This document shows positions 7,895 to 18,706 of a stretch of DNA of 24,120 nucleotides, piece by piece (within the stretch, counting starts at the first letter, position 1; each line of letters begins with the position of its first letter). The DNA is from Byssothecium circinans (taxonomy: Eukaryota > Ascomycota > Dothideomycetes > Pleosporales > Massarinaceae). The stretch lies in the NCBI GenBank assembly GCA_010015675.1, contig ML976977.1, positions 1,531,606 to 1,555,725 of the forward strand, given 5' to 3'. Made by a program: the position numbers and the translations under genes. Below the pieces are notes generated by a model. It was not told the origin of the DNA, did not search any database, and saw only the letters and a program-made list of their open reading frames with translations.

Positions 7895-9205
7895 TCAACT
7901 CTCCCCAATATACACGCTCTGAAACCCGCTCTGATACCGACTCCTCCTCTCATTATACACCTTCCTTAACCACTCCAAGCCCTGCCAGTCCATCTCCTCC
8001 TCGCCCTCTTTCTCCGCGTAATTCTCCTTCTCGGTATACAGCGTAAAGTCCCTCGCGCCTTCCTTTTCATCGCCTTTCTCATCGCCGTCGTCTTCATCCT
8101 CACTTCCGTAGCTCCACTCGCTCCCGTCGATCGTCGGACTAGTGCGAATAACGACTGGCATTGGGATCGTTGGCGATGGCGGCATGGGCGGTGAACCTGG
8201 CAGTGATGTCGGCTCCATGGGGGAAACGGGGGAGACGAGGGTTTCTTGAGACAGCTGTTCTTTGAACTGGATCTGCAGCTGCGCGGCTAGTGCTGCGTAT
8301 TCGCGCTCTTGTTCCTCGATCTCGGCAGCCGCGCTGCAGAAAAAGGACTTTGATCCCGAAGTACGGTGTGTAATATGTGTCATGCGTCGACTAGGCGCGT
8401 AGTCGCTCCTCCAGTCATCAAAACTGCCACGAGTGTTGCGTTCCTCCAGACCAGGCCGCGAGTTTATTATCTCCTTGGCCGAGGCGACTGTGAATCCAGA
8501 CTTGCGGTATGCGGTAAAGAAGCTCTTGCGACGAGAGGCTTTGGTGCTTGTGCTAGACATGTATGTGTTTCGGAGCCATTCGGACTTGGTCATTGACTTT
8601 GCGGTGGTGGCTGTCCAGGCGCTGGCCGGCCGGCGCGGAGATGTAGTGCCTAGTTCGTGGACGACTTGCTCGACTTGCATGTGTGAGCCGAATTCTTCGA
8701 ATTTGCGTTCGGCGACGATTTGGATTGAGCCTTCTTGTGGCTTTTCCGAGACGGGGCTGAAGGATGGTGTGAAGGTGGAGCTGTACATTGGCGTGTGGGT
8801 TGAGATCGTTTTGCCCGAGAGGGAGGTGGGGCTCCGTCCTAGTGAAGGTCTGAAGGATGGTGCGATCGTCTTGCCGGAGATATTGGTGGTGCTTCGTCGT
8901 CCCAATGTTGGTGTGAACGATGGTGTAGGGCTCGACATAGATTTTACGGCTGGTTCGAACGTAGGAACTGGTTTGCGCCACCAGAGCCATGAGCCTGCTT
9001 TGCCGCGCTGAAAGCCGAGATAGAAGACTATCAATACAGATATCAAGGCTCCGATAGCAATACCAAAGCCGACACCTACATCCTTTGGCGAGTACGCCGA
9101 CCGTTTGTAAACGTGTCTCCTGTCGGGTGATGGGAGAGGGAGTGCAGTGACTGAAGAGAGTGTGGATAGAAAGAGAGAAAGAAAGAATGACGATAAGGGA
9201 GACAT
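7895..9205 (-). CDS. Single-pass membrane protein with signal peptide and long cytoplasmic tail
   Basis: A single exon of 436 residues. The start is the ATG at 9205; the frame is open further upstream but has no other ATG. Residues 1-22 form a signal peptide (hydrophobic core FFLSLFLSTLSSV, then TALPLP). A short ectodomain carries a dibasic KR at 34-35, a possible Kex2 cleavage site. Residues 43-65 form a transmembrane helix (VGVGFGIAIGALISVLIVFY), followed by a basic stop-transfer stretch. The remaining 370 residues are Ser/Thr/Pro-rich and disordered in look. They include an imperfect tandem repeat at 95-114 and 116-134 (PSF-P-LGR...SGKTI), a short coiled-coil-like segment (EIEEQEREYAALAAQLQIQ), and an acidic run (about 366-382). 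I do not recognise a named family. The shape resembles fungal wall-sensor or receptor-like proteins, but the ectodomain is far too short for a typical wall sensor. Function unknown. Confidence 0.8.
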   Translation of the reverse strand: MSPLSSFFLSLFLSTLSSVTALPLPSPDRRHVYKRSAYSPKDVGVGFGIAIGALISVLIVFYLGFQRGKAGSWLWWRKPVPTFEPAVKSMSSPTPSFTPTLGRRSTTNISGKTIAPSFRPSLGRSPTSLSGKTISTHTPMYSSTFTPSFSPVSEKPQEGSIQIVAERKFEEFGSHMQVEQVVHELGTTSPRRPASAWTATTAKSMTKSEWLRNTYMSSTSTKASRRKSFFTAYRKSGFTVASAKEIINSRPGLEERNTRGSFDDWRSDYAPSRRMTHITHRTSGSKSFFCSAAAEIEEQEREYAALAAQLQIQFKEQLSQETLVSPVSPMEPTSLPGSPPMPPSPTIPMPVVIRTSPTIDGSEWSYGSEDEDDGDEKGDEKEGARDFTLYTEKENYAEKEGEEEMDWQGLEWLRKVYNERRSRYQSGFQSVYIGES

Positions 9206-10434
9206 AGTGAACGAATAGCCTCGAAAGGTACGATTAGAAAAGAGTGTGGTGGTTCTGACGTCGAGCAAAAAAAGAGAGGCCTGCTAGTATAGTCCAAGCA
9301 GTTTGATCATGCGCGCCAGTCAATACGATCTGTGTATAGATTAATGCACTCGTAAGATGGGCGGTAAACAGCTTCATATTTACAATCGCGTTGATTGCTG
9401 CGCCTTTCTCCAAGTCGTTGTCGTTTGCCGATAGATGGGTTCGGGATAGTACACGCTGGCGTGTGGTTGTGGTGGTGGTGCCCGCTGCACTTCTCGCTTC
9501 GATGCTGACGTTGGACCTCCACCCTACCATGGTACACTTTTGTTCGCCGATTCGCTGCAGCTCTGATAAGGCCCCGACCGCCTGGTTAGATTTTCACTAC
9601 GTTGCAGAGCCAAGGGGGAACCGTTCTAGCGGCTTGTCTGGCCTTTCTATTTGTGTAGGCAGGATCGCGCATGCATTCACGGCGCTAGAGCAGTCAAGAG
9701 AGAAAGGTGATCCAAGGCGCTGCGTAGCATCAACATTTTGATCGCGTAAGAGTTAGATACCGCATCGCATGTATGGAGCTAATATACACTTTTGGAAAGT
9801 GATCAGTTGAAGATACTGTTGCCCTGCGGCGTGGGTACATCCCATGCGACCTCATAAGTGACCCCTCGTCACTGGGTTTGAATTCGGGGACCCATCTCGA
9901 GGCCTTCTTGACATTCATCGTAAGGTCAGCAACACACACGTTACAGGATTAGTCTCAACCTCACAAGACTTGGGTGTGAAAAGCCTCGCGCACTAGCCCA
10001 GTGCGGTAAACACGGTGTCAGATGATGAAAGCAGGCCAATCGCCTTGTGCGCGATCCCCGACTTGCATTTTCTATTTCCCGATCAAAGTCCCGAACGAAC
10101 GAAAGCCAGGTACCCGACCGAAGCACTTGTTGTATACGTTACGGGCGGATAAAGATATTTTTTTAATGAAATGGATGGAAAGGGCAATCTGAGGACTAGG
10201 CGGAATTCGTCGTAAATTTAGGAGCGATAGTATATAAGTATAAGAGTCCCAAGACTTAGAGCAGCAGAAGCGACAGTACTAACGATCGTACGAGAGAGAT
10301 GGCCAAGAACTTACTCGGCAATGTACAGTAAGGGAAATGCTGCGCCGCTGTAAAGACAGGAGATGTAAAAGAACACAGGCCAAAACCCGACCACGAGAAG
10401 TTAGTAACCCCGAGAATTTGGGCGATTACACCTT
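9206..10434. other. Intergenic interval
   Basis: About 1.2 kb between two minus-strand genes. The part next to 9205 is the probable promoter and leader of the membrane-protein gene and is pyrimidine-rich on the coding strand (CCTCTCTTTTTTTGC). Short frames exist on both strands with no recognisable product. I see no repeat or RNA gene here. Confidence 0.5.
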
Positions 10435-11681
10435 CTACACAGTAATGGGAGCCACGGGAGACATGCCAAAGGCGTCGGAAAGCCTTCGAAGCGTGCGCGG
10501 TGCGGGCATCTTGAGCTCTACACCAGTTGGTGAGTGTAAAGGATCGAGACTTTCTTCCCTATGTTAAAGTCAGCTCCTGTATCTTGATGCAATTTAAGCT
10601 TGTATACTCACAACTGCATCATATCGCTCGGAGAAGGAGACGATGCCTTCTTCGATTTGTTGCTCCCCTTGTCCACATCGAAAACAAAATAGTCGCCATT
10701 CTCTTTGAAAGGACTCATGCCCTCATCGCGCACTTGAGTTTCTTGGACGCTAGGCGTGGGCGGGATGGTAGTCAACAAGGTTGGCAGATGGTCAGCGTAG
10801 TTTGTCATTCTCGTTGGGCAAGCGGCGCTCATGCTCGCTCTCAGACCTCTCGGGTTCGCATCGACCAAAGGTAGAGAACCGGCGCGACTGAACCTGGGTC
10901 CTGGAGGTGGGGGCATGTGGCTATGGCTAAAAGCCCGCTTGATCATATTGAATGCAGAAGCGGTCGACGATGCTCTGCTCCGAAAGCTAACGCCAGTATC
11001 AGAACCAGCAGCAGAGGAGACGCTGAGATGACGCGATACCTCTGGTGGGCTTAAATTGTGAGGTTGCTCCATTAAACTGAAGATTCCTCGAAGAGCTGAA
11101 ACGGCCGCGTCAACAGAGCTCTGGATACCATTCCAAGAGTACTCCAGACGGATGAAGTCATCCAAGTTGTCTTCAATCTTCTCCATCTCGTTCAAACAGA
11201 CGGAAATAGAGTCGGCGATGATGGTGGTTCCCGTGATCCAGGCGTTGGCGATGGCGTCTTGGCAATGGGGTGGCTGTGCCTGGATGAGTTGGATGGCCGA
11301 GTTTGCTGTTTTGTCGATGGCATGGTCTGCCATGTCTCGTTGTTGGCAGATGTCGACTCGGAGAAGCGATCGTCTGCTGGCAGGAGAGTTGTCGACTTGA
11401 TACATGGTTGATTTTGCGCCGTCATAGACTGCCTTGAAGGCGTCTTGGTGCACGTATGCGATTCCGGCGTTGAGATTGTCGAGCGTCGAGAGGACGGTGT
11501 CGGCTTCATTTCCAAGGACTGAGTGGAGAATTGCTACGTGATCCGTTCCATCAAGGAGGGCGTAGGCTTGGAGTGTTTTGAAGAAGCTGAAGTCGTTGGT
11601 TCGTCGGGCGGCATGGAGATTGTGTCTTACTAGCGCGACGCGCTGTGTCCAGTGGAGTCTTTGTGTTGTGTCAATGCCCAT
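10435..11681 (-). CDS. Two-exon hypothetical protein, helical N-terminal half, disordered C-terminal half
   Basis: Exon 1 is 11681-10612 and exon 2 is 10558-10435. The intron at 10611-10559 (53 bases) has donor GTGAGT, branch site GAGCTGACT and acceptor ACATAG. Without splicing the frame ends at TGA inside the donor, after MMQL. Splicing adds 40 residues ending in APITV, for a total of 397. The start is the first ATG of the conserved-looking part (GIDTTQRLHWTQRVALVRHN). Residues 1-205 look all-helical, including EMEKIEDNLDDFIRLEYSWN and a following helix ALRGIFSLM. Residues 210-397 are rich in Ser/Pro, with PPPPGPRFSRAGS and an RRLS site that resembles a basophilic-kinase target. No catalytic motif, signal peptide or membrane segment is evident. 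I do not recognise the family. Function is unknown; a scaffold or signalling role would be a guess. Confidence 0.75.
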
Positions 11682-11825
11682 TGTGTTTTGTCTTGCCGCG
11701 CAGCTTACTGCAGACGTTCCACAGCACTTGTCAAAACTTAAAACTAGTAAATTGTCTACTTGGGAGGAATTTGCTAAGGGTTGGAGAAAGATATGGATCG
11801 AACGCTTGATTGCAGTCAAGGCAAG

Positions 11826-11833
11826 TTTATATA
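11826..11833 (-). promoter_or_regulatory. Candidate TATA box of the two-exon hypothetical gene
   Basis: TATATAAA on the minus strand, about 145 bases upstream of the ATG at 11681. The distance would leave a leader of roughly 110 bases, which is normal for fungi. Support is by motif and position only. Confidence 0.35.
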
Positions 11834-13352
11834 TCAAAAATATCAACTAAATGGGCGATTACGCCATGATCCATGATCTATCTTGGTGCGCCCGAAATGC
11901 GTAGTCGATAATTTCCCAAAGCTTTGGGAGCAAAGAGCAACACTACGGAAATTGTGGGGGAAACAATTGGTTATCGTCTGTGATCGATGGGCAATCCTGT
12001 TGATCGGGGGGTCAATCTAAGTCATACATCTCTTTGTCCTGCCCGGAAAGAGTTGACTTGGAGTCCAAATCTAGCATAAACCTAAAACACATTGATGAGA
12101 CAGTGAAGCATTGATTCGTAAACAGTGGGTCCAGACGGTCGTAGAAGCAGCACATTATGTTCTGGATAGGCGTAGGGCTGAAACATAGGTTGACTTCTAG
12201 TCCATCGATGTACAGAGTTGAACGGCCACTTTGATGCAATGGGACGATGATGGAATCGAACTGAAAACTAGAGGCCGTGACCTTCCGTCTTCGTGGTCCG
12301 AAGCTCTTTTCGAAGTGCGCTCGTAGACATTTCCACGTCATGCCGTAATATCTCTCGGCGTTCACAGGCCGTTCGCAGCTCGCATCGATTTGTGACGAAG
12401 ACAACCCTACAGTCAATGACATCAAATCATTGGGTTGCAGAGTAAGCCCATGAGGAGCGTCGCAACCGTACAGGGATGTAAATAGTGGCCTGGGTGAAAG
12501 AAATGGTTCATCTCAGCAGCGGTTGGAAATCGACATGGCCGCAAACGACTCGGTCATGATCTACCATGGTATGACATCGAAACACCATGAGCGAAAAAGA
12601 TGCTCAACGAGGAAATATGGGCAGAACAGCGTCTCGAAGTGATGTGAACAATCGCAGATGTTGTCGCGGTCTCGGACGGAGCCTGTGGTTATTGCTATCT
12701 TTCCATCACCGTATCCAGCGATTCAGTTGGCAAAGAAGACGAGTCATATGATGGACTCATAGTCGCCGAAGTCGTGGTGGTGACGGACGTTGCCGATGGG
12801 AAATAGGACGGCAAAAAACATGAGAAGAATGACTAAGCGGCCTTTCCCGGTGATGGCCCGATCCGCCGCGCCACCTCAAATTTTCACGCCTCGGTCGATT
12901 TCATTGTCGAACTATCACTCGCTGCGCAAGAGCAGAATTTTCATTTTCGGTGCAAACGAACTTAAGGAAAAGACAACGACGCGATGCTACAGCTGCATGC
13001 TGAACCGAACCGTTCGAAGCCGCTTTTTCCCTGTCCATATTCTCAACCATCCGACTCATCCAGGACGCGATGAATCAGGTGACTTGAGCGTGTTATTGTG
13101 GGACCACGATGCAGACTTTTCCATCGCGCGATGCTTGCCACAGCGTGGGGAGGCCGAAAGACTGGCCTATGCTCTTGCGGTAGCGCTCAATAATGGTTTG
13201 AATTTTCCATGATATTACTCTCTTTAAGTTTAAGGTAGGCCTGCCCACCTTCTCAACTACTTCCATATTCTCAGAGTCTTATCTAGTTCTCCTACTTTTC
13301 CTAGTCACCCGTGGTTTGGAGTAGGCGACCAATCACCTCACCTGTACACAAG
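11834..13352. other. Intergenic interval upstream of the permease pseudogene
   Basis: About 1.5 kb. The left end is promoter sequence for the minus-strand gene starting at 11681; the right end is the former promoter of the permease. A doubtful minus-strand frame lies at 12012-12422. The plus-strand frame at 12790-13212 begins with TTG and resembles no protein I know. Confidence 0.45.
12012..12422 (-). CDS. Hypothetical ORF, doubtful
   Basis: A 136-residue frame from an ATG at 12422. The frame stays open upstream to about 12510 (segments PLFTSLYGCDAPHGL, LQPNDLM), so it could be an internal exon or a remnant. Its middle (GRSTLYIDGLEVNLCFSPTP) reads like folded protein, but I recognise no family and see no signal peptide. 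It could be chance. Confidence 0.25.
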   Translation of the reverse strand: MSLTVGLSSSQIDASCERPVNAERYYGMTWKCLRAHFEKSFGPRRRKVTASSFQFDSIIVPLHQSGRSTLYIDGLEVNLCFSPTPIQNIMCCFYDRLDPLFTNQCFTVSSMCFRFMLDLDSKSTLSGQDKEMYDLD

Positions 13353-15040
13353 ATGGAAGTCTCATCTGCTACGGGCTACCCCCAAGACACGATCACCCCG
13401 AAGACTGATCGCGAGTCGGAGAGGTCTGTTATCCACTCGTCGAGTGATGTTGAAAAGCAGGGTCAGCATGCTGAGCAGCAGCTGCACAGGAAGCTCAACA
13501 GCCGGCATCTCCAGTTCGTTGCCATAGGTGCGCGCGCTCAATCACCCCGTTGAATCGCATGTTAACAAGTAAAAGGTGGAACAGTAGGTACGGGAATTTT
13601 CATTGTCTCAGGCAGCTCGGTTGCTACCGCTGGTCCTGTGGGCGCATTGCTTGCCTATATCTTCGTCGCGACCCTCGTATACGCCGTTATGCTTTCGCTC
13701 GCCGAGATGTCTACCTACCTGCCCATCCCCGTGCCTTCACGCAATACGCCGCTCGCTTTGTGGACCCAAGCTTGGGATTCTCAATGGGTTGGATCTATTG
13801 GTTCTCGTGGAGCATAACATACGCTCTTTAGCTCACCGCCGCCGGATTGGTGATTCAGTGGTGGAATGCTGACCTGAGCATCGGTATATTTATTACCATC
13901 TTCTGGGTACCCTTAACTTTAGTCAACTTTCTGCCTGTGGACGTTTTCGGCGAGTTTGAGTTCTGGTTCTCATTGCTGAAGGTCATCTCTCTGGTCGGTT
14001 TCTGGATTTTTGGCATCTGCATCAATGCGGGAGTTGGGCAACAGGGATATCTTGGATTCAAATACTATGATAGCCCCGGCGCTTTTGCCCCATACTTGAC
14101 AGACGGACCCAAAGCGAAATTTGTCGCGTTCTGGGCGGTCTTGATCCAGGCCGGCTTCGCTTTCCAGGGAACGGAACTAGTGGCTGTCGGCGCAGGAGAG
14201 AGCGCGAATCCCAGGAAGACTATGCCGAGGGCCATCCGGAACACCTTCTGGAGCATTTTCCTGCTTTTCGTCTTCACCATATTTTTCATCGGCATCTTGG
14301 TCCCCTACGATAACGAAAGCCTACTACTCGGTAACACGAATGCTAGCTCGTCACCTCTGGTCATTGCAGCCTAACTCGCTGGCGTAAAGGGACTTCCACA
14401 CATTATCAACTCGGTTTTGTTGACTGTAGTCTTTTCTGCTGCGAGCTCTAATGTCTACTCGAGTAGTCGTGTCCTCGTTGGACTCGTGGAGGAGAACTGC
14501 GCACCGCGTTTCGTTGGGCTCACTACGAAGCGCGGGGTTCCCTACGCCGCAACCGCTATCTCAGTCTCTATGGGCCTTCTTGCCTACATGAACCTGCTGA
14601 GCAACGGAGGCGAAGTCTTTGATTGGTTCCTGAAAATTGTCAGTGTCGCAGGCTTCATTGCATGGTCGTGTGTTTGCATCTGCCACCTTCGATTCATGAA
14701 CGCGCTCAAGGCACAAAACATCGATCGAGACACTCTGCCATACAAATCCTGGGGCGGCCGTTACCTGGCCTGGTACGGTCTCACATTCTACGCCACCATC
14801 ACTCTCACGCAGGGCTTTACCGCTTTCGTCCCTTGGAGCACGGAGGATTTCTTCATCGCGTACATCAGCCTGATTCTCTTCGCAGTCCTGTATATCGGAC
14901 ACAAAGTCGTTACGCGAAGCAAGTTTATCCAGCCGATTGAGGCCGACCTTGTCACTGGCGCCTTTCATGAAGAGGAAGCACAAACCTGGGAGGAGAGTCC
15001 CCGAAGTTGGTGGAAGAAAGCGATGGGCTCTCTATCTTGA
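13353..15040 (+). pseudogene. Basic amino-acid permease (CAN1/LYP1/ALP1 type), disrupted
   Basis: A near-complete YAT/APC-family permease, which would import arginine, lysine or related amino acids across the plasma membrane. The start is the ATG at 13353. An intron at 13528-13575 (48 bases, GTTAAC near its 3' end) joins VAIG to GTVGTGIFIVSG. Diagnostic blocks follow: the permease signature region (LVYAVMLSLAEMSTYLPIP), DPSLGFSMGWIYWFSWSITY, GEFEFWFSLLKVISLVGFWI, FQGTELVAVGAGESANPRK, LPHIINSVLL, RGVPYAATAIS and a normal C-terminus (SWWKKAMGSLS). Three lesions break it. One base is missing at about 13730, where PIP-GAF should read. A TAG at 13829-13831 stands where the family has Glu (ALELTAAG). 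A TAA at 14372-14374 stands where Gln is expected. Only the last fits a C-to-T RIP change. The rest of the coding sequence is well preserved, which points to recent loss, or to sequence error for the frameshift. Confidence 0.9.
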
Positions 15041-17238
15041 ACGCGTTTACGATGAGACGATAACCCTGACAGGGTGGTTGTTTCGAATCGCATCGTATAG
15101 CATGGGTGGAGTACAAAAGTGTTTTCAGCATTTCATGGGAGGACCTCTCAATCAGCGTCATATACCGTATCTTAATGTTATAATATCACACAGTTATCGC
15201 CACCTCAGATATCGCTCCTATTACTTCCACCCAGCCTACAGGCAATCTACAGACTTCGCGCTGATTACCTGTGACCTCATAGCTATTATCACCGCTTATA
15301 TAATGTCATCACTGCTCACCCAGGCTGCCAACTTTCCAGAATCTCTCACGGTCTCGTCTCAGCCTCAGTATCTCATCACCAGCATACCGTTTCATCGCAA
15401 GTGAACCTCGCCTAAAACAAAAACCGCCATCGCTTTAAGATCAATGAATTATGCACCCAAGAAATGGTAAAAAAGCCCCCAGATAGATTGAACAGGCCCA
15501 TCTATTGGTGAGAAAAGCAAAATACCGTTGTCGATGATGTAAATCTTCGCCTGCATGGCGGTTTTACACACGGTGACACGCCAGGCACAGGATAGTGAAC
15601 AGGTCAGTGACGTCGATCCGGCGCAAGCGAAGCGTGAAAGGGGGCGTAGCCCGGGGCGCAGGGAGGACCGTGGCCTATCAGCGAGTCCAGATTTCCTCGC
15701 CTCCGACTTGTCGACCATCACCTAACGAACTCTACCTACAATAGCCTCCTTATTGGCTCGCTTTCCTAAGAGCGCCAGCTATTGCTTAGGGGGCCGGTAA
15801 AAGATTCTCCAACCCTAGATTCTAAAGTCAAACCCCTTCAAGCATCATGAATCCTCCCGCCACAGCACCTGCCAATTCCACATGCGCCACGTCGTCAAGG
15901 CGGAACAGTACTGCCACAAAAGTCCAGCTGTGAATTCGAATACGACGAATAGTGACGCAGGGCAGCCTCGTAACCAATAGTACAAACAACCGGAGCTTAG
16001 TTTACTGCCTTGGTTAGGGTTTACTCAATTTTCCCATCTCATTCGTCTCTTTTCCCCTTTGCTGAGCCACAAGTTTCTTGACAGCTCGGATCGACGCCGC
16101 TGTCGCTTGCTTGCATCAGTGGCACGTTTCAACGGCTGCTAGGAACCTCAGAACGCTTTCCTGCCTTACAACGCTGTTTGGAGCTACTATTCACAAACCG
16201 ACAGCACAACCGGCAGAGTACTGTAGCTTGGATATGGTATTCATCTACACAATACCACAACACACTACTCAAGTATTGGGATCACACGCACGCAGCACAA
16301 GAATCTCTCTCCTACAGGGTTGTTGTTGAAGGAAAACAAACTTCGCCACAAGGCGGTAACTACTTCATCTGATTCGGAATAGGTACCGTCTCCTTTACCA
16401 CGCATAAACATGGGAACCCATGCCTGCTAACCGTGTATCCGCGAATAGTTTTCACACCCCGCATGTTACTACTTCTGCCATCTAGCCTTTTGGCGTCGGA
16501 GATGAGCAATTCATGCTACGAATAGCAGGTTGCCAGGACTGTCTTCCGACGTCACTCGTTCTGCAGCCCTACCTTACTGTCACTGTGCATAAACAGGGCA
16601 AGCAAGCAGGCTTCTCCATCGTGAATGCTTTCTGTGGCTCTACAGCGGTAGGTATTCCGAATCGATTTAGCCCTGGGAGTGACAGATTCGTGGCCGCAGC
16701 CGGTAGCCTATGGATGTCACCCGCCGGGGGCATTTGATAGTGGCACCAAACCTTCGCCCATACCATCGCCATTTCGAGCACATCACTACCCCATGCAGCC
16801 ATCTCCCCGAGACAGATCTTCCCACTTAAAATCGCACTCCCAATCCCATGCATGCGTGGGCCGAGCGCATCGTAAACCATCTTACCCCTAACACCTGCGT
16901 CTAAGTAACGCCTAACGGCAGATCGCCTCCTCAATTTCTGGAAGCCACTCGCTCTCGTTTGTCGATCACCATGGCATAGAAGCTGAAAATATCGCGATCG
17001 ACGTCATTTTTCCCATGTCTAGAGTGCAATTGGCAAGATGCCATCTTGGAATTGCCCCTGGAGAGTTACGTCGACTATGTTCTTGTCGCGTTTGCGCCTG
17101 GATGGTGATGATGATCTCAGCCCAGAAAGGGAGTTTGTAATGACGATGATGAGGGTGGACTTCTACGGCACGCTTGTTTTCTACCAGCACTACACTAGGT
17201 AAGTGACTCTCTTAGGTGGAACTGGCAATCTGGAAAAA
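15041..17238. other. Long intergenic interval
   Basis: About 2.2 kb between the permease relic and the hydrophobin promoter. A GC-rich patch at about 15615-15665 (GGGGGCGTAGCCCGGGGCGC) stands out but matches no RNA gene I know. Frames at 16078-16329 (plus) and 16569-16934 (minus, first codon TTG) show no recognisable domain. I find no convincing gene, tRNA or repeat here. Confidence 0.45.
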
Positions 17239-17247
17239 TATATATAG
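17239..17247 (+). promoter_or_regulatory. Candidate TATA box of the hydrophobin gene
   Basis: TATATATAG, 142 bases upstream of the hydrophobin ATG. It is followed by a pyrimidine/CA-rich leader typical of highly expressed fungal genes, and the ATG sits in a favourable CAATCAAAATG context. Confidence 0.45.
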
Positions 17248-17380
17248 AAGCCGTCGATGTCGACAATTGCAAACCATCTCACGACACTTCACCATCATCT
17301 TCACTACGATTCCACTATTACAACATCTACCTTCGTTCTCATCAACCACTCACTCCACCAACCCCAAAACAACAATCAAA

Positions 17381-17736
17381 ATGCAGTTCGCCGCCATCCT
17401 CGCCTTCGTCGCTGCCGCCATGGCTGCTCCCATCCTCGAGAACCGCCAATCCCCTCTCTGCTCTAGCGGGTCTCCCCAGTGCTGCGCAACCGATGTTCTC
17501 AACGTCGCCATCCTAAACTGCGCTTCCCGTATGTCTCAACCATTCCCAACTATCTTCACCTCCCCTCGCTATGATGAATCCTAACACGTCTTACAGCCAA
17601 TGTCACTCCCACTTCCACCAACGAGTTCATCGACACCTGCGCTGCTAGTGGCCAGCAAGCTAAGTGCTGCTTGATTCCCATCCTCGGCCAGGCCCTCCTC
17701 TGCTCCGACGTCAACCCCACTGCGCCTCCCGCATAG
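17381..17736 (+). CDS. Class II hydrophobin
   Basis: Exon 1 is 17381-17528 and exon 2 is 17597-17736. The 68-base intron has a GTATGT donor, CCTAACAC branch site and TTACAG acceptor. The product is 95 residues. A signal peptide covers about residues 1-16 (MQFAAILAFVAAAMAA), and a possible KEX-like region (ENRQ) precedes the mature part. Eight cysteines show the hydrophobin pattern C-CC-C-C-CC-C, at 27, 34/35, 47, 64, 73/74 and 85. Spacings of 11, 16, 8 and 10 after the first CC match class II. The first gap is only 6, shorter than the usual 9-10. Such proteins are secreted and self-assemble at air-water and surface interfaces, coating hyphae or spores. In class II members the films are detergent-soluble. 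The gene stands alone. Intact ends and splice sites indicate a functional gene. Confidence 0.93.
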
Positions 17737-18706
17737 ACGCTTCGCTTCATCTTACTGCGATTACTGGTTGATTGGACGTTGTATTATATGCAAAGGAATG
17801 AATGGAACGGAAAGGGTGACTTTGGTAGCACATATACGGGCGTTTGACGTCGCCGGGCCGTAAAAGGAAATCTTTGTACGGGAGAAATGGAATAGTAGAT
17901 CATTCAGATCTTTGATGTGACTTTGACTTTGTCTTTCCTAGTGTTTGTAAACGCGAGATAGTTGTTAATTGAGGCTTCTGTTGGCTTGACTAGATGCTCG
18001 TCGGTGAGAATGTAATTGAGTGATGTGAATGTAATTTCATGCGAGCAAAGATTTGCATGATCTGCGCTTCCTTCGAGGGTTCGCTGATCTCGTTTCTATA
18101 AACTACTTTCCCCACTATTCAATTGATAATTTGTTTGCAGGCTTTACGTGCATGGCTGTCAGTGTTTTCAGAATCGAAATACCTATCCTCACGATGCCGA
18201 TCTTGGTCTGCGCAGATTGACCAACCTACATCTTTATCTTTGGCAGGAAAGCTCTTATCTGTCTCGCATCATAACGCCATGAATTCTTTTTCAAGTTCCT
18301 TAGGGTAGTGTTGCGAAACCATGTAGTGCGGACGGGAGATCGCCGACGTCGCAATTCGGAGAAATGCTGACGATTTCGCGGCTAAGTATACGCAAATCTC
18401 TTGTTCCGACGTCGCAGCTACTGATACAAATTATTCGCTCTACCTTAATTATTTAGCGCATGACAACGTTGTTTCTACTAGGTGGATTATATCTCTACAG
18501 GCCATTGCCCGCGTCATTATTTTTCCACTTTACTGACGTTCCCGCTCTTCTCGTCTCATTTGAACAAAGCCAAATCAAATACATTCTTATAGCACTCGCC
18601 AGCCCCAGCATCATGGAGCCTTACGAACGGGAAAGTTGCTAAGAGGAACGCTGAAAACTCAACATCACATTAACGTACAAGTCATACAAAATACTAAAGA
18701 TTAACA
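17737..18706. other. Intergenic interval
   Basis: About 970 bases between the hydrophobin stop and the 3' end of the minus-strand F-box gene, so it should hold two 3' untranslated regions. Frames at 18123-18308 and 18460-18642 (plus) show no recognisable features. The last 60 bases before 18707 are A-rich on the plus strand. Confidence 0.5.

Noticed and set aside
8433..9011. 192-codon plus-strand ORF opposite the membrane-protein gene.
   Set aside because: It is antisense to a frame with a clear signal peptide and transmembrane helix. The first codon is TTG, not ATG, and there is no recognisable product.
9840..9905. tRNA-like T-arm motif (GGGTTTGAATTCGG).
   Set aside because: No matching T-stem, acceptor stem or A box can be formed around it.
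12240..12265. Box B-like sequence on the minus strand (CAGTTCGATTCC).
   Set aside because: Flanking bases do not pair as a T-stem, and no cloverleaf can be drawn.
12790..13212. 140-codon plus-strand ORF upstream of the permease.
   Set aside because: It begins with TTG, shows no domain or signal, and overlaps the expected permease promoter.
14937..15404. 155-codon plus-strand ORF overlapping the permease C-terminus.
   Set aside because: It is an alternative frame of the permease coding sequence that runs on into the 3' flank.
15615..15665. GC-rich patch considered as a structured RNA.
   Set aside because: Only short local pairings were found by eye, with no match to a known RNA.
16569..16934. 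121-codon minus-strand ORF.
   Set aside because: There is no ATG at its start, no family resemblance and no splice context.
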